In this document: in pieces, positions 35,701 through 43,680 of the stretch
How the letters are laid out: every line of letters begins with the position of its first letter
Numbering within the stretch: position 1 is the first letter of the stretch
Source: Candidatus Synchoanobacter obligatus
Lineage (GTDB): Bacteria; Pseudomonadota; Gammaproteobacteria; Comchoanobacterales; Comchoanobacteraceae
Direction: 5' to 3'
NCBI RefSeq assembly: GCF_024259865.1
Contig: NZ_JAKUDN010000002.1
Location: 509,591-573,590 of the forward strand
DNA length: 64,000 nt
Notes under the pieces: model-generated
Database searches by the model: none
What the model was told of the DNA's origin: nothing
Seen by the model: only the letters and a program-made list of their open reading frames with translations
Made by a program: the position numbers and the translations under genes

Positions 35701-38700
35701 GGCATGGTTTTAACATGCTGTTGTAACTCATGGATTTTGAACTCTTGTGTTTCTGTCGGTAATGACAAGCGAGAAAAGAATTTATTTTTTGTGTATGGAT
35801 CTTCTGAGAGGAACAGTGTGAATTTAGCAGATTTAGTATGATTTCTTGTTGGGTAGCACCATATAATAGGTACAGTACTGCGTGTGTTTTGTAATGATGC
35901 AGATGTTATGATTTCATTCTTTTTTAGCTCAATGAGTTTGCTTGCTAGTTGTTGGTCTAATTGGTGGGTATTCGTAAGGGCAGGAGGCGAGCATGGAATA
36001 TTTAGGCGTTGTATGCTCCATAAGTATTCACTATCAATACTGCTAATGTCATGAATATAGCAGCAGGACTGATTGAAGAGAGAACAAAGTTGATCCCATA
36101 AGATTGTTTGTTCTTCAGTAGGCAGACTTTGTATAACTGGTGTAACAAATGATAAAAAATGTTGTAAGTCTGCTGCTTTAAGGGGAAGTGCTATACGCCC
36201 AGTTTGGCATAATGTTATAGAGACCAGAGCTTCATGTGATTGATAGAGGCTAGCAAGCATTTTTTTACAGTGGGTAAGAAGATTGTTGGTGAACAGTGAC
36301 ATAGGAGGCAAGGGGCATTCTGATCTTGCTGTATATGTTTCAATGCTAGGATCTAACAATATGGTTGTTTCGCTCACTCTAAATTGGTCAAGTTGCTTTA
36401 GAAGAGCCTTGAAATCAGCAAGACTCATGGCTGTGACGCCAAGCTGTTCATACAAAGTTTGTATTAACATGGGCTTGGCAGTTTCTTCTTGATTATAAAT
36501 ATGTTCAAGAATATCTAAAATGTGCTCAGAATACATACTGATTTTTTGAGAAATATCATCAAAAGCGCTTTCTGTATCAAGTTGTGATGATATTCTATAG
36601 CCAGTGTGTACAAGGCCACCATCAGGTTGCTCGACTTTGACGAGATAGCCATCTTGAATTAATAAATCAATAATAGAATCTGTGATGCTGCTGTCTATAT
36701 CCATCGATTCCTGCACTTTAATTAAATCTATTAAAGGCATGGTTCGCTGATGTGCTAATAATATTTTAATACAATTTTGTATCAGTGGGTTTGTTTTTTT
36801 AAGCGCTGCTGGCGTTTCTTTTTGAGTGTTAACGTGCGATAGCGTTTCTGCATTAACCATTAGTTGTGCATTTTCTGTTAATTGAGAAAACAGTTCTTGG
36901 TAGGTTGTGAGAGTTTGGGGTAGGAGTGATTGCACCAGCTGTTTTTCTGAGTCAGAGGCGATATTCACTTTGGTTTCTGCAAAGTGATTGATAATCTGGG
37001 CGATATACTCAGTTTCTTGAAGAAGAGTAAAATGACTGATGAATGCTATAGCTGTTTCAAAGCACTGGTGGTCTATTAAGGCTATAACCGCTTCAGTCAT
37101 TCTTTGAACTTCTTCTGGAGGAAATTCAAAAGCCCATTCAATGTCTAGAGCGAGTTGCTCTTGCTTTTTGTATAGTGCAATTAATTCTTGTGCTGCAGGG
37201 ATAAGTAGCGTTGGGTGGGAAGGAACATCTGCTATAAAGATGATAAAAGGGAACTCAATTGCCATTTCTGTAAATACACTGTTCCATGCACTTTGAATAT
37301 AATGTTTTTGAATTGTTTGTGTCAGTGATCTTGGGTCTATGAGGTAAGTAAAACTATTATCTAAGGATTTGTGTAATTGAGCCCGGTGCAGCACAATGTG
37401 GTTATAAAGGTATCGCATGTCTGCTAAAGACAGCTGGTTACCTTCTAACGCATCTTTTAGATATGCATTAGGAGCGCACTGGATCAGTAGTAAGCTTTCT
37501 GGGTGTTGAAAAGAAATATGTTGAAGGAATGATAGCCATTGCTCTTTGGAGCTATGCTCAATAAAATACACAATAATAGATTCATTGACTTGAGGTGGCA
37601 GATCGCAGAGCATATTCGCCATGTTAACAAGGTCCTCTTTTTCAGAGGAGTGAAGAATTTCTGCAATAGATGTGCAGTAGGTATCGTGACTAAACAAGGC
37701 TTGATACTTGGCCATGTCCTTCATGCAAGCATCAGAGTGGAGCGTATGGCTGTTGAGTTGATCAATGGCAGTGGGAGAAAAGCAGAGTGGTTGTAGGTAG
37801 GCGTTCTCAGGCTTTTTAAGTAGCGCTTGGTAGATGCTTCTGAAAGATAGGTGGTTGTTTTTGAGCAAATAGTATATTGATGGTCCTACGTTAGTTTTAC
37901 TAAATAATGTCATTAAAGCTGCGAGTTCACTTTTAGATACTTCAAAGGTATCAAGAATATATGATACAGCTTTAAGTATGGTGTCTTCTGGAAGATGCTT
38001 TGGAATGCTAGGGAATTTTTGAGTTCTTTTGTAGAATGCCCAGACATGTATTGCTAGTGATGGACTAAATTTTCTGTGTTTGATCACAGGAAATCTTTCA
38101 GGGGAACGAAAAACTTGATGGCATTGTGTGATATTTGAGACAACTGCTTTCATATTAGCTGTTTTGGATAATGAGACACCTTTGCTGATTAGTGTTTTAT
38201 CAAGATCTAGGCCTTCTTCAGACAATGACCAAGGTGTGAATCTCTCAAAAATATCATGTATTGCTGCGGTATTCAGATTGCTATCTGTGATTAATTTAAT
38301 CGCCTTGGCTAGGGATTTATTAAGGTCAGAGAATGCTAAGTCATCTTCTATTTTTGCGTCAGGGTAGAGCAGTTGATAGGATAGAATATAGTTTGGGTAG
38401 TAAGTTAAGAGTGTGTCTAAAACCTGATCTTTGCTCATAGAGGAGTGTGCTAGAACATGGAGAATTTGTGCCATGGTTATGCGTAGGCCCATACAGGATG
38501 TCATGATTTGGTTAAATTTTTCAGGGGTGTTGAACTGTGCATGTTGAAAAAAATCTGTAAAATCTACGGCTGTGATATATGGTAAAATACTAGAAAATAT
38601 CTTTGGAGTCACATGATGGTACTGGAATGTTTCGCTAATTAAGCGTTGGTGTATTTTTGCAGGAAATCTAGGCATAAGGGGGAGGATTTTTTCCCAGGCG

Positions 38701-40736
38701 AGAAGGTTTATTTTAACGCGACCAACCGCCAGGCTAAGTTCACACTTTTTGCCATAGGTTGTACTGATGTTTGAAATATCAATATTTAACATTCCAGCAA
38801 GTTCGCAGAAATCATACCAAGGCATATCTCTTGGTATACCATGTTGAGTATAGTTTGCAATGATAGCCTGATATGTTGCGCATAGTTCTCTGGGTATCGC
38901 AGTATAGGCTGTGCTGTTTGCCCAGGAGAGTAGGATTGGTATAAAAAAAGTTTGATCTCTTAAGAAGGGGTACTGCTCAATAAGTCTGAGAGTCGTTTCA
39001 TTAGCCGTTTTTTGGGTATAGTATGATTTAGCATATTGCAACACTTTTTTGGTTTTATCGAGACCTACAGCAGTCAGCTGCCCCTCCTGTAAGTAAGGGC
39101 CCACTACTGCAGGATCTAGTAGGTCCTTTTCGGTATTTGAAAGATTCATAGCTAAGTAGGGCATGATTGTTAACATAAAGTTAGCAAGATATTTAGTGTC
39201 TTCATGTTTGAGGTACTCTTTAATAAGCGCTAGCGAATACTGATTGGTGAGAACTTCAGGGTACAATTTTACGAAGTGTTGTATGTATGGGCTTGCTTGC
39301 TTTTGGATGATGCATTGCCATGTTTCTGCCATTACAGGCGAGTGATGGGGAAGGATTTGAGCTAGGTGCCCTTTTCCTCGTGGTTGGAACCACTCCATAA
39401 AAATCTCTTCTTTTCGGGTGACTTCCCTAATGAAGGCCTTTCTATATGCTGCAGATTCTAAGGCTTTGACCATGAAAGTACGATATTGCTTGTAGGCAAT
39501 TTGATAATGGTCTGAGGCCAATAAACAGATTCCTACAGCTTCAGGGATTAATAAATGAAAGGGTTTGAAAATACGGTGTTTTTCAAAACATCCTAAGAGG
39601 CGACTACTCTGAGTACTGTTTGGCATTTTGGTTAGAAATGACATAAGGTAGCTTTGTACTACGTCTAATGATGCACCTTTAAGTTCCTGCTCAAGATGCT
39701 GGGATAATTCTATAGCTGATATTTGTTTTAAGGTACAGACTTTTGCCGTCTCTCTTGTGACAACAAGTTGCTGTGTTCTAATGCAAAACTCAAGTGAGGG
39801 GATGCAGTGCGCTATCACTGTTAATATTTCAGGGGAACTTGAAAAGCGCTCCCATTGATACTTAAAGTGGTAGTTAGAGAAAATGGGGTCACGTAATATG
39901 GTTTTAAGCGCAGCAGTCTTTCTTTCTTGTGCAAGCTCTATAATTGATAGGGCATAATAATCTTTTTTACCAAAGTGTGGTTGCAGAATGTTTGTAATGA
40001 CGAATGGCATTTTGTGTCTATACTGAGTGGAGATAATTGTTTGAATAAGCGCAGTAGGGAGTGTGCGAGGTAGGCTATGGTAGTGGGTTGGCATTAACTG
40101 TTCAAGCTGTTTAAACCCCCCATTCTTAATCAGTCCAGTAAATATCGCTTTACAAATTTCACCAGAGCCTGAAAATTGAGTTAATAGATCATTAATTTGG
40201 CTTGTGCTGAGTGTTTGACATATTTTTTGGCAAAGTTTAGGCTGGTGTCGAGAGTCAATAGATATCAATTTTCGGATAAAACTCATATCTGCTGTTTGAG
40301 AAATCAGCAGTATAAGAAAGTTTGCGTTATCGTGTGTTGTGGGCGCTGTGGTATACAAATATTCTAATGCGTGGAAGGCGCAGCCAGGTTGGCTATGTAT
40401 GAATGGTTTGCTCATATAGCGCAATATTCTATGGTCTAGTTTTGTTGTGTTAAAGAGAAGCACCATGATATCAGCGATAATGTTTGTTGATTGAGAAGGC
40501 GTGTCTTGTATATTTGCATGTAAGATAAATCCTTTGAGTGCTTTATCAACCCAGACTGTATCTGCATAATGCTCGGAGATAATAAAAGACTTAGCTTCAG
40601 AAAAACTAGGGGCGATAGTAGATGTTGGAGAAAAAAAGGGCACTGTGTGCATACGCAGCCATACAAATAATATTTTTTCTAGACAAGCTTGGTTTTTTTT
40701 ATAATCTTCCGAGATGGGGTGTGTAGTTTTTTTCAT
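32748..40736 (-). CDS. Giant Snf2-like SF2 helicase/ATPase protein with long helical N-terminal region
   Basis: About 2,662 residues from ATG 40736; a TTG at 40748 is an alternative. Residues 1 to about 1,310 look like an alpha-solenoid (repeated helical pairs), with no signal peptide. Around 1,310-1,390 is a winged-helix-like stretch. The ATPase lies at about 1,765-2,400: Q-like AHQIHAFQ, P-loop GGGKT at 1798-1802, VIVCPVTVIDVWKKEL, DEAH at 1888-1891, LLLLNTATP, a CxxC...H pair near 2,025, CTPTAIEGISLS, and QFRGRIGRIG with arginine fingers from 2329. This resembles the Snf2/Rad54 branch of SF2. A Pro/Ala-rich linker (about 2,500-2,535) leads to a C-terminal domain of about 120 residues. It is a lone gene, convergent with ddl. 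Function is unknown: DNA or RNA translocase, defence protein or secreted effector are all possible. Confidence 0.85.
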   Translation of the reverse strand: MKKTTHPISEDYKKNQACLEKILFVWLRMHTVPFFSPTSTIAPSFSEAKSFIISEHYADTVWVDKALKGFILHANIQDTPSQSTNIIADIMVLLFNTTKLDHRILRYMSKPFIHSQPGCAFHALEYLYTTAPTTHDNANFLILLISQTADMSFIRKLISIDSRHQPKLCQKICQTLSTSQINDLLTQFSGSGEICKAIFTGLIKNGGFKQLEQLMPTHYHSLPRTLPTALIQTIISTQYRHKMPFVITNILQPHFGKKDYYALSIIELAQERKTAALKTILRDPIFSNYHFKYQWERFSSSPEILTVIAHCIPSLEFCIRTQQLVVTRETAKVCTLKQISAIELSQHLEQELKGASLDVVQSYLMSFLTKMPNSTQSSRLLGCFEKHRIFKPFHLLIPEAVGICLLASDHYQIAYKQYRTFMVKALESAAYRKAFIREVTRKEEIFMEWFQPRGKGHLAQILPHHSPVMAETWQCIIQKQASPYIQHFVKLYPEVLTNQYSLALIKEYLKHEDTKYLANFMLTIMPYLAMNLSNTEKDLLDPAVVGPYLQEGQLTAVGLDKTKKVLQYAKSYYTQKTANETTLRLIEQYPFLRDQTFFIPILLSWANSTAYTAIPRELCATYQAIIANYTQHGIPRDMPWYDFCELAGMLNIDISNISTTYGKKCELSLAVGRVKINLLAWEKILPLMPRFPAKIHQRLISETFQYHHVTPKIFSSILPYITAVDFTDFFQHAQFNTPEKFNQIMTSCMGLRITMAQILHVLAHSSMSKDQVLDTLLTYYPNYILSYQLLYPDAKIEDDLAFSDLNKSLAKAIKLITDSNLNTAAIHDIFERFTPWSLSEEGLDLDKTLISKGVSLSKTANMKAVVSNITQCHQVFRSPERFPVIKHRKFSPSLAIHVWAFYKRTQKFPSIPKHLPEDTILKAVSYILDTFEVSKSELAALMTLFSKTNVGPSIYYLLKNNHLSFRSIYQALLKKPENAYLQPLCFSPTAIDQLNSHTLHSDACMKDMAKYQALFSHDTYCTSIAEILHSSEKEDLVNMANMLCDLPPQVNESIIVYFIEHSSKEQWLSFLQHISFQHPESLLLIQCAPNAYLKDALEGNQLSLADMRYLYNHIVLHRAQLHKSLDNSFTYLIDPRSLTQTIQKHYIQSAWNSVFTEMAIEFPFIIFIADVPSHPTLLIPAAQELIALYKKQEQLALDIEWAFEFPPEEVQRMTEAVIALIDHQCFETAIAFISHFTLLQETEYIAQIINHFAETKVNIASDSEKQLVQSLLPQTLTTYQELFSQLTENAQLMVNAETLSHVNTQKETPAALKKTNPLIQNCIKILLAHQRTMPLIDLIKVQESMDIDSSITDSIIDLLIQDGYLVKVEQPDGGLVHTGYRISSQLDTESAFDDISQKISMYSEHILDILEHIYNQEETAKPMLIQTLYEQLGVTAMSLADFKALLKQLDQFRVSETTILLDPSIETYTARSECPLPPMSLFTNNLLTHCKKMLASLYQSHEALVSITLCQTGRIALPLKAADLQHFLSFVTPVIQSLPTEEQTILWDQLCSLFNQSCCYIHDISSIDSEYLWSIQRLNIPCSPPALTNTHQLDQQLASKLIELKKNEIITSASLQNTRSTVPIIWCYPTRNHTKSAKFTLFLSEDPYTKNKFFSRLSLPTETQEFKIHELQQHVKTMPQLVLLSPHCQFSDSVKKRAPNSAALHSQRAQTAKSANSWWERVINQSSSKLKKMLSTLEIKEAAHEITVLMQAVKRPQSFDHIEAFLPNHITPRAHQIHAFQKIVRTSLPGNIINFSVGGGKTLLSIALVMRMIKISLRPTTTVIVCPVTVIDVWKKELSDICVLKTTYEKHHITVQHNSLKHTVIVGSHPSLKTHIDNQLEIDALVVDEAHAFCNKSQNQKNLSDLIETNSIRLLLLNTATPIISKMGNLLSLAKQLLTQSPSLQFTIDKLINAEDKLDAVFRKLMKTFTHDDQILSADALLHELGRSAKLIGITSQLIELCLTSSKDLRPALHAHEYKRLIPAKAGHCDLCSVPHESVVHIEHHEVEITPELQAYYTDVKKAYEQSTNEESGKPATLFAYLSRLNSRDTTYYPKVEPEQAIPLIIGLSKENFAKFIKQSPRVQFILRLIKESQEKDGIVPQIAIFSKTYLEAKTILASIHRVYSHIAITTLTGQNSERQNILNKNLFNNIISVDSIRAELLKGGIKCKQPQIGMVLVHLKDHCKILTQLNETTFSFSDTFRFALSETLRAKSHPLKQTISAQFIKQFGRHTKRFNENSGGLLEAVVSRLYEVFVTRIVICTPTAIEGISLSADILIDAGLSGFTPDTQFRGRIGRIGKLPLHGQTHRMQPGQQIHSRIIKLSNLLSAQIFSTYQKISLMLLEQASITDYSAESISLIENAFIKRVAYIIAKSAALYDSPVNADSVHSFIEDFPECYSTRDGLKEHINGLIASIKTNIPGETLSHLLYKVACYIDLPTTLSSFRILLANTQEQFPSIAEAPEESLPVSKRHQPAPKAPQAPAPALPIQHVQPGGGSAAQSARPVLYINAYQIFSSCGTRNHTYDLLYKYSKHYGRAGYTIRFICTTEQKSKTLLNLRQSLQNEELYSFITQRLNVEQTILRHTIPSFKVLHQTIYERDRKMFNFIYPKYSQKKSAENPRGGL

Positions 40737-40748
40737 TATATTCTTCAA

Positions 40749-41145
40749 GTCTGTATCTATGTATGATAGTCGTATATTAAGGCTAATGCGTCAATGATTT
40801 TCAATATTTATTTCGGGTTACAGGCCATTCTCGTTTTGTTTTGTGCACAGTAGCGAGTCACACTTCCCTATGCTTGGTAATTGGTTTCATTATTGTGATA
40901 GTTGATCATAGGAAGCATTTTAAAGCAGCCTCATATCTCCTCTTCTAGGTAAATATGATTTGAGGGATACGTCATGTTAATGGTGAGATATTAGAATAGT
41001 AAATAGCATATGCTATGCTGGTTCGCGGCTCGAATTAAACCCTTTGTTTTTAACGGTATTTTTCGGATTTATGCTATTATATAATTAAATTAAAAAAGAA
41101 GATAAAATATGTTAATGATTGTTAGCTATTCGGCTCGTTCTTAAC
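40749..41145. other. Intergenic stretch without recognised gene
   Basis: About 400 AT-rich bases between the start of the giant helicase gene and the decayed membrane-protein gene. No open frame, tRNA fold or clear terminator was seen. A TATATAAT run near 41070-41080 could be part of an old promoter for the pseudogene. Confidence 0.4.
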
Positions 41146-41662
41146 ATGGTGAGTAACTTTTTTCAGCTTATCTATAATCAGTTTTATGGCCGATTGTTAT
41201 TGTATTGCATGGATTATTAATGGTATTACTGCTGTTTTGGCTGCCTTTACGTATCGGGTTATTGTCCCGTTATAGAATGTTTGGTTAAACTGGTTTTTCG
41301 TGCCATTGTGGGATTTTATTTATTCTGTTGTCAATTTAGTAGCAAGCATTGTGACTTGGAAGAATATAAGTCATTTATTATTCATCATAGATATTATTCT
41401 TCACCCATTAATTGCCCTTCATATTGCTATTGTTGCTCCTGCGCTAACAAATAAATTTTTCCTTTGAGCAGGTGTTGCTGCTCTATTTATTATTCCAGCT
41501 TCATACTATAAAATTTGTGAGTATAATAAAAACATCCAGGATCCTAAGAATCAATGAGCCTATGTTTATAAGGTGTTTTCTTTAGCGATATATTCAATAT
41601 TATCATTTGCAACAATTAGTAGTTTAACTGAGATTTCTAAAGTGCTACATGTTGCTGTATAG
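41146..41662 (+). pseudogene. Decayed integral membrane protein gene
   Basis: Hydrophobic coding sequence can be followed across three frames. ATG 41146 starts a 24-codon piece; from about 41181 another frame carries a strongly hydrophobic segment (VLWPIVIVLHGLLMVLLLFW) to a TAA near 41288; from about 41285 a third frame runs to a final TAG at 41660-41662, interrupted by TGA at 41465-41467 and TGA at 41555-41557. The third frame encodes several TM-like segments (for instance NVWLNWFFVPLWDFIYSVV and AGVAALFIIPASYY). Two frameshifts plus two in-frame stops indicate an inactivated gene. The family is not recognised. It sits beside the CDPS-like gene in the accessory region. Confidence 0.65.
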
Positions 41663-41788
41663 TCTAAGTTGATATAGATAATGGTATTTTTGGTTATGAT
41701 GTAACACTTATTCATACATAGTATGGATGTATGGTGGTTGCTACTAAGGAGGGGGGAAAGCTTGTGTGTGTCAAGAAAAGCTCATAGC

Positions 41789-42526
41789 TTACTTCCTTTT
41801 CTTTTTGCTTTTACGCTTATAGATAACGCTAGCATATGCTACATAGGCAAGTTGCTTAGGGCAATCTTCCAGCTTCGTTAAATGATCAAAGTCTAAAAAT
41901 ACACGCCCAGGATAGAGAATCATAGGATGCCCTTGGACTGTCGCGTAGGTAAAGCATGCGCATTCTTCCAAAACAAATTCAATAGACATTTTAAATGCGT
42001 CACTTTCATAAAATGTTTCCTTGTCAACCTGGTGGTGGAGTTTTAAAAAAGAACATACAAACTCTCTCATCACGTGGGCAAAGGGGCCATTTTTAGCATA
42101 TGCAGATTTGAAGTCTTGTAATATATGTTGAAAAGCTGGGGCCTTATAATATTGCTCCCAGTCAATAATACGTGGGTTTAGGTTAGGAAGACTTACCAGT
42201 GTGGGGTTTAGTTCTTCATTGATGTAGGTATATTGTTTGTCCATGGCCATTTTTAAGCCCTCTTCATGGTTTATATGTTTTGACGCCATATAAGCATAAC
42301 GGTATAGATAACCAGGAGTTACTATAACCAATTTTTTCTTAGAATTTTCTAGATATTTAAGGAATGAGTACAGTCGGTTTCCAAAAAAGTAGGGGTTTGC
42401 AAAGCTGGTATATATGGTGCAGGGTAGTTCTTCAAGATCTTGATTTGTATAGTGTGGGGAATAAATCGTTTTCAGTGATATACGATAGTGCTGCTCAAGG
42501 GGCTTTACACTAGTTTGCGCATCCAT
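41789..42526 (-). CDS. tRNA-dependent cyclodipeptide synthase-like protein
   Basis: A 245-residue protein aligning by eye along its length with cyclodipeptide synthases such as AlbC. CDPSs take two aminoacyl-tRNAs and make a cyclic dipeptide, with a Ser nucleophile in a Rossmann fold related to class I aaRS. TSFANPYFF at 40-48 matches AlbC's ISAGNSYFS, placing the nucleophile at Ser41 and Asn at 44. SIEFVLEECACF (181-192) matches the helix with Tyr178/Glu182 of AlbC; here these are Phe184 and Glu188. ILYPG at 203-207 gives Tyr205-Pro206. The Asn-Tyr-Pro combination mixes the NYQ and XYP subfamily signatures. The tail is very basic (KRKSKKKRK). CDPSs are known in Rickettsiella and Legionella relatives. 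No tailoring oxidase is adjacent; an SDR lies 350 bp away. AGGAAG precedes the ATG. Confidence 0.75.
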   Translation of the reverse strand: MDAQTSVKPLEQHYRISLKTIYSPHYTNQDLEELPCTIYTSFANPYFFGNRLYSFLKYLENSKKKLVIVTPGYLYRYAYMASKHINHEEGLKMAMDKQYTYINEELNPTLVSLPNLNPRIIDWEQYYKAPAFQHILQDFKSAYAKNGPFAHVMREFVCSFLKLHHQVDKETFYESDAFKMSIEFVLEECACFTYATVQGHPMILYPGRVFLDFDHLTKLEDCPKQLAYVAYASVIYKRKSKKKRK

Positions 42527-42611
42527 GCTTTCTTCCTAAAGTGTGACATATCTAAAAAAATATACTATCTTTTAAACGGTAGCACAAGATACAGGGCTTT
42601 TAATTATTTTC

Positions 42612-42869
42612 TTATAGGTTATGACGGCAAAAAGTATTGTAAAAAAGTCCGATCATATATCCTGATATGAAGCCATGAAGCACTGAAAATATAAAGAGTA
42701 TCAAGACCCCTCTTGGACCTGTTCCTGTCCCAGGGTAGAGGGCGTCAAGTGCTTCAACATATGAGCTTTCAATGCCTAAAAAGTGGGAAAATAAACCAAT
42801 CAGAAGCGTTGTAAGGCCCCAGGTAGCTGCTAATGAAAATCCAACCCCGATTTTATTGAGTTTGTGCAT
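42612..42869 (-). CDS. Small 2-TM protein of the 'bacteriophage holin-like' type
   Basis: 85 residues with two hydrophobic segments (about 10-32 and 55-78) separated by a short soluble loop with a Gly/Thr/Pro turn. The start MHKLNKIGVGFSLAATWG and the Gly-rich second helix resemble small proteins usually annotated as bacteriophage holin or DUF5676-like, which are common in non-phage contexts. No other phage genes are near. GGAG lies upstream of ATG 42869, 12 bp after the SDR stop, so the two are probably one transcript. Function unknown. Confidence 0.6.
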   Translation of the reverse strand: MHKLNKIGVGFSLAATWGLTTLLIGLFSHFLGIESSYVEALDALYPGTGTGPRGVLILFIFSVLHGFISGYMIGLFYNTFCRHNL

Positions 42870-42881
42870 GAGTATCTCCAG

Positions 42882-43544
42882 TTACCAAGGTAGTTTATGG
42901 CCTTCAGCATGCCAAAACTGCCCTGTATTTTCTAAGGTTAATGTTGAAATAAGTTTACAGATGTTTTGAGCAGCTTCCTCAGGTGAGAGATATCCTTGGT
43001 TATTGGTCATTTCTGTTTTAATATAGCCCGGGTGTATTAGAAAGACTCCAATACCTTGTTCTTTCAGGTCATGAGCCAAGTTGCATCCTGCAGCATTTAA
43101 AGCGGCTTTGCTCATTCTATAACCATCTAATTGCCCTGAGGAATTATCACTCATTGAGCCCATTCGACTTGTCATTAGAACAATTTTAGCATTCGGCTTT
43201 AAGTGTGGTATAAGCATTCTCGCAAATATAAGTGGGCTTATAGCATTTGTTTGTAATTGCTGCTGCAGTGTTTGTTCGTGTTCTATGATTTCATTGGAAT
43301 CTTTCTGCAGAATACCAGCATTTAAGATAACAAGATCTAAGTTTGGTAGTTGCTTAATTGCAGCCAAACGATTTGAGTGGTGATTGATATCAATGTCCTC
43401 AATGATGGTTGTATTGGGAATGGCTACCAAATCATCTGCTCTTTTTCGGCATAAGCAAAAAATATGGTTATTATCTGCTAAATACCTGGTTAAAGCCAAA
43501 CCAATGCCTCTATTGGCTCCTGTAATACATACCTGTTTCATCAT
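42882..43544 (-). CDS. Short-chain dehydrogenase/reductase (C-factor-like)
   Basis: A classical SDR of about 220 residues: TGANRGIG cofactor motif at about 8-15, NAG in strand 4, Ser in the SRMGS loop and the YRMSK catalytic Tyr/Lys pair, then HPGYIKTEM. The closest pattern is the short NAD(P)-dependent C-factor/CsgA-type SDRs. Start chosen at ATG 43544 (or 43541), because GGAAAGG abuts the ATG at 43553 and is better spaced for the inner one. Substrate unknown. It precedes the holin-like gene and is near the CDPS-like gene, so a role in modifying a cyclodipeptide is conceivable but unsupported. Confidence 0.88.
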   Translation of the reverse strand: MMKQVCITGANRGIGLALTRYLADNNHIFCLCRKRADDLVAIPNTTIIEDIDINHHSNRLAAIKQLPNLDLVILNAGILQKDSNEIIEHEQTLQQQLQTNAISPLIFARMLIPHLKPNAKIVLMTSRMGSMSDNSSGQLDGYRMSKAALNAAGCNLAHDLKEQGIGVFLIHPGYIKTEMTNNQGYLSPEEAAQNICKLISTLTLENTGQFWHAEGHKLPW

Positions 43545-43680
43545 TATGGTCATCCTTTCCGTATCATAATTATAACATATGGCCAGATAAAGTAAAAAGC
43601 AATTCAGGTTGAGACGCCATACGGTATTGGATTTGGATGTATATTTTTTTATGGTAGCGATTATTTGGATGGGAGATCGA

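Noticed and set aside
32748-40736. Reading the giant protein as a type I restriction HsdR or type III Res subunit.
   Set aside because: No nuclease motif of the HsdR/Res type was seen, no methylase or specificity gene is adjacent, and the motif pattern is nearer to Snf2 proteins.
41020-41060. Bases with GGTTCG..CGAA that could be the T-arm of a tRNA remnant near an island edge.
   Set aside because: No acceptor, D or anticodon stems could be fitted around it.
41465-41557. In-frame TGA codons in a hydrophobic reading frame, possibly indicating TGA recoded as Trp.
   Set aside because: TGA is a normal stop for several clear genes in the window (leuS and the DegP-like gene), conserved Trp positions use TGG, and the same region also needs frameshifts, so decay is the simpler explanation.
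42612-42869. Prophage, because of the holin-like protein.
   Set aside because: No endolysin, structural, integrase or repressor genes nearby; such 2-TM proteins are common outside phages.
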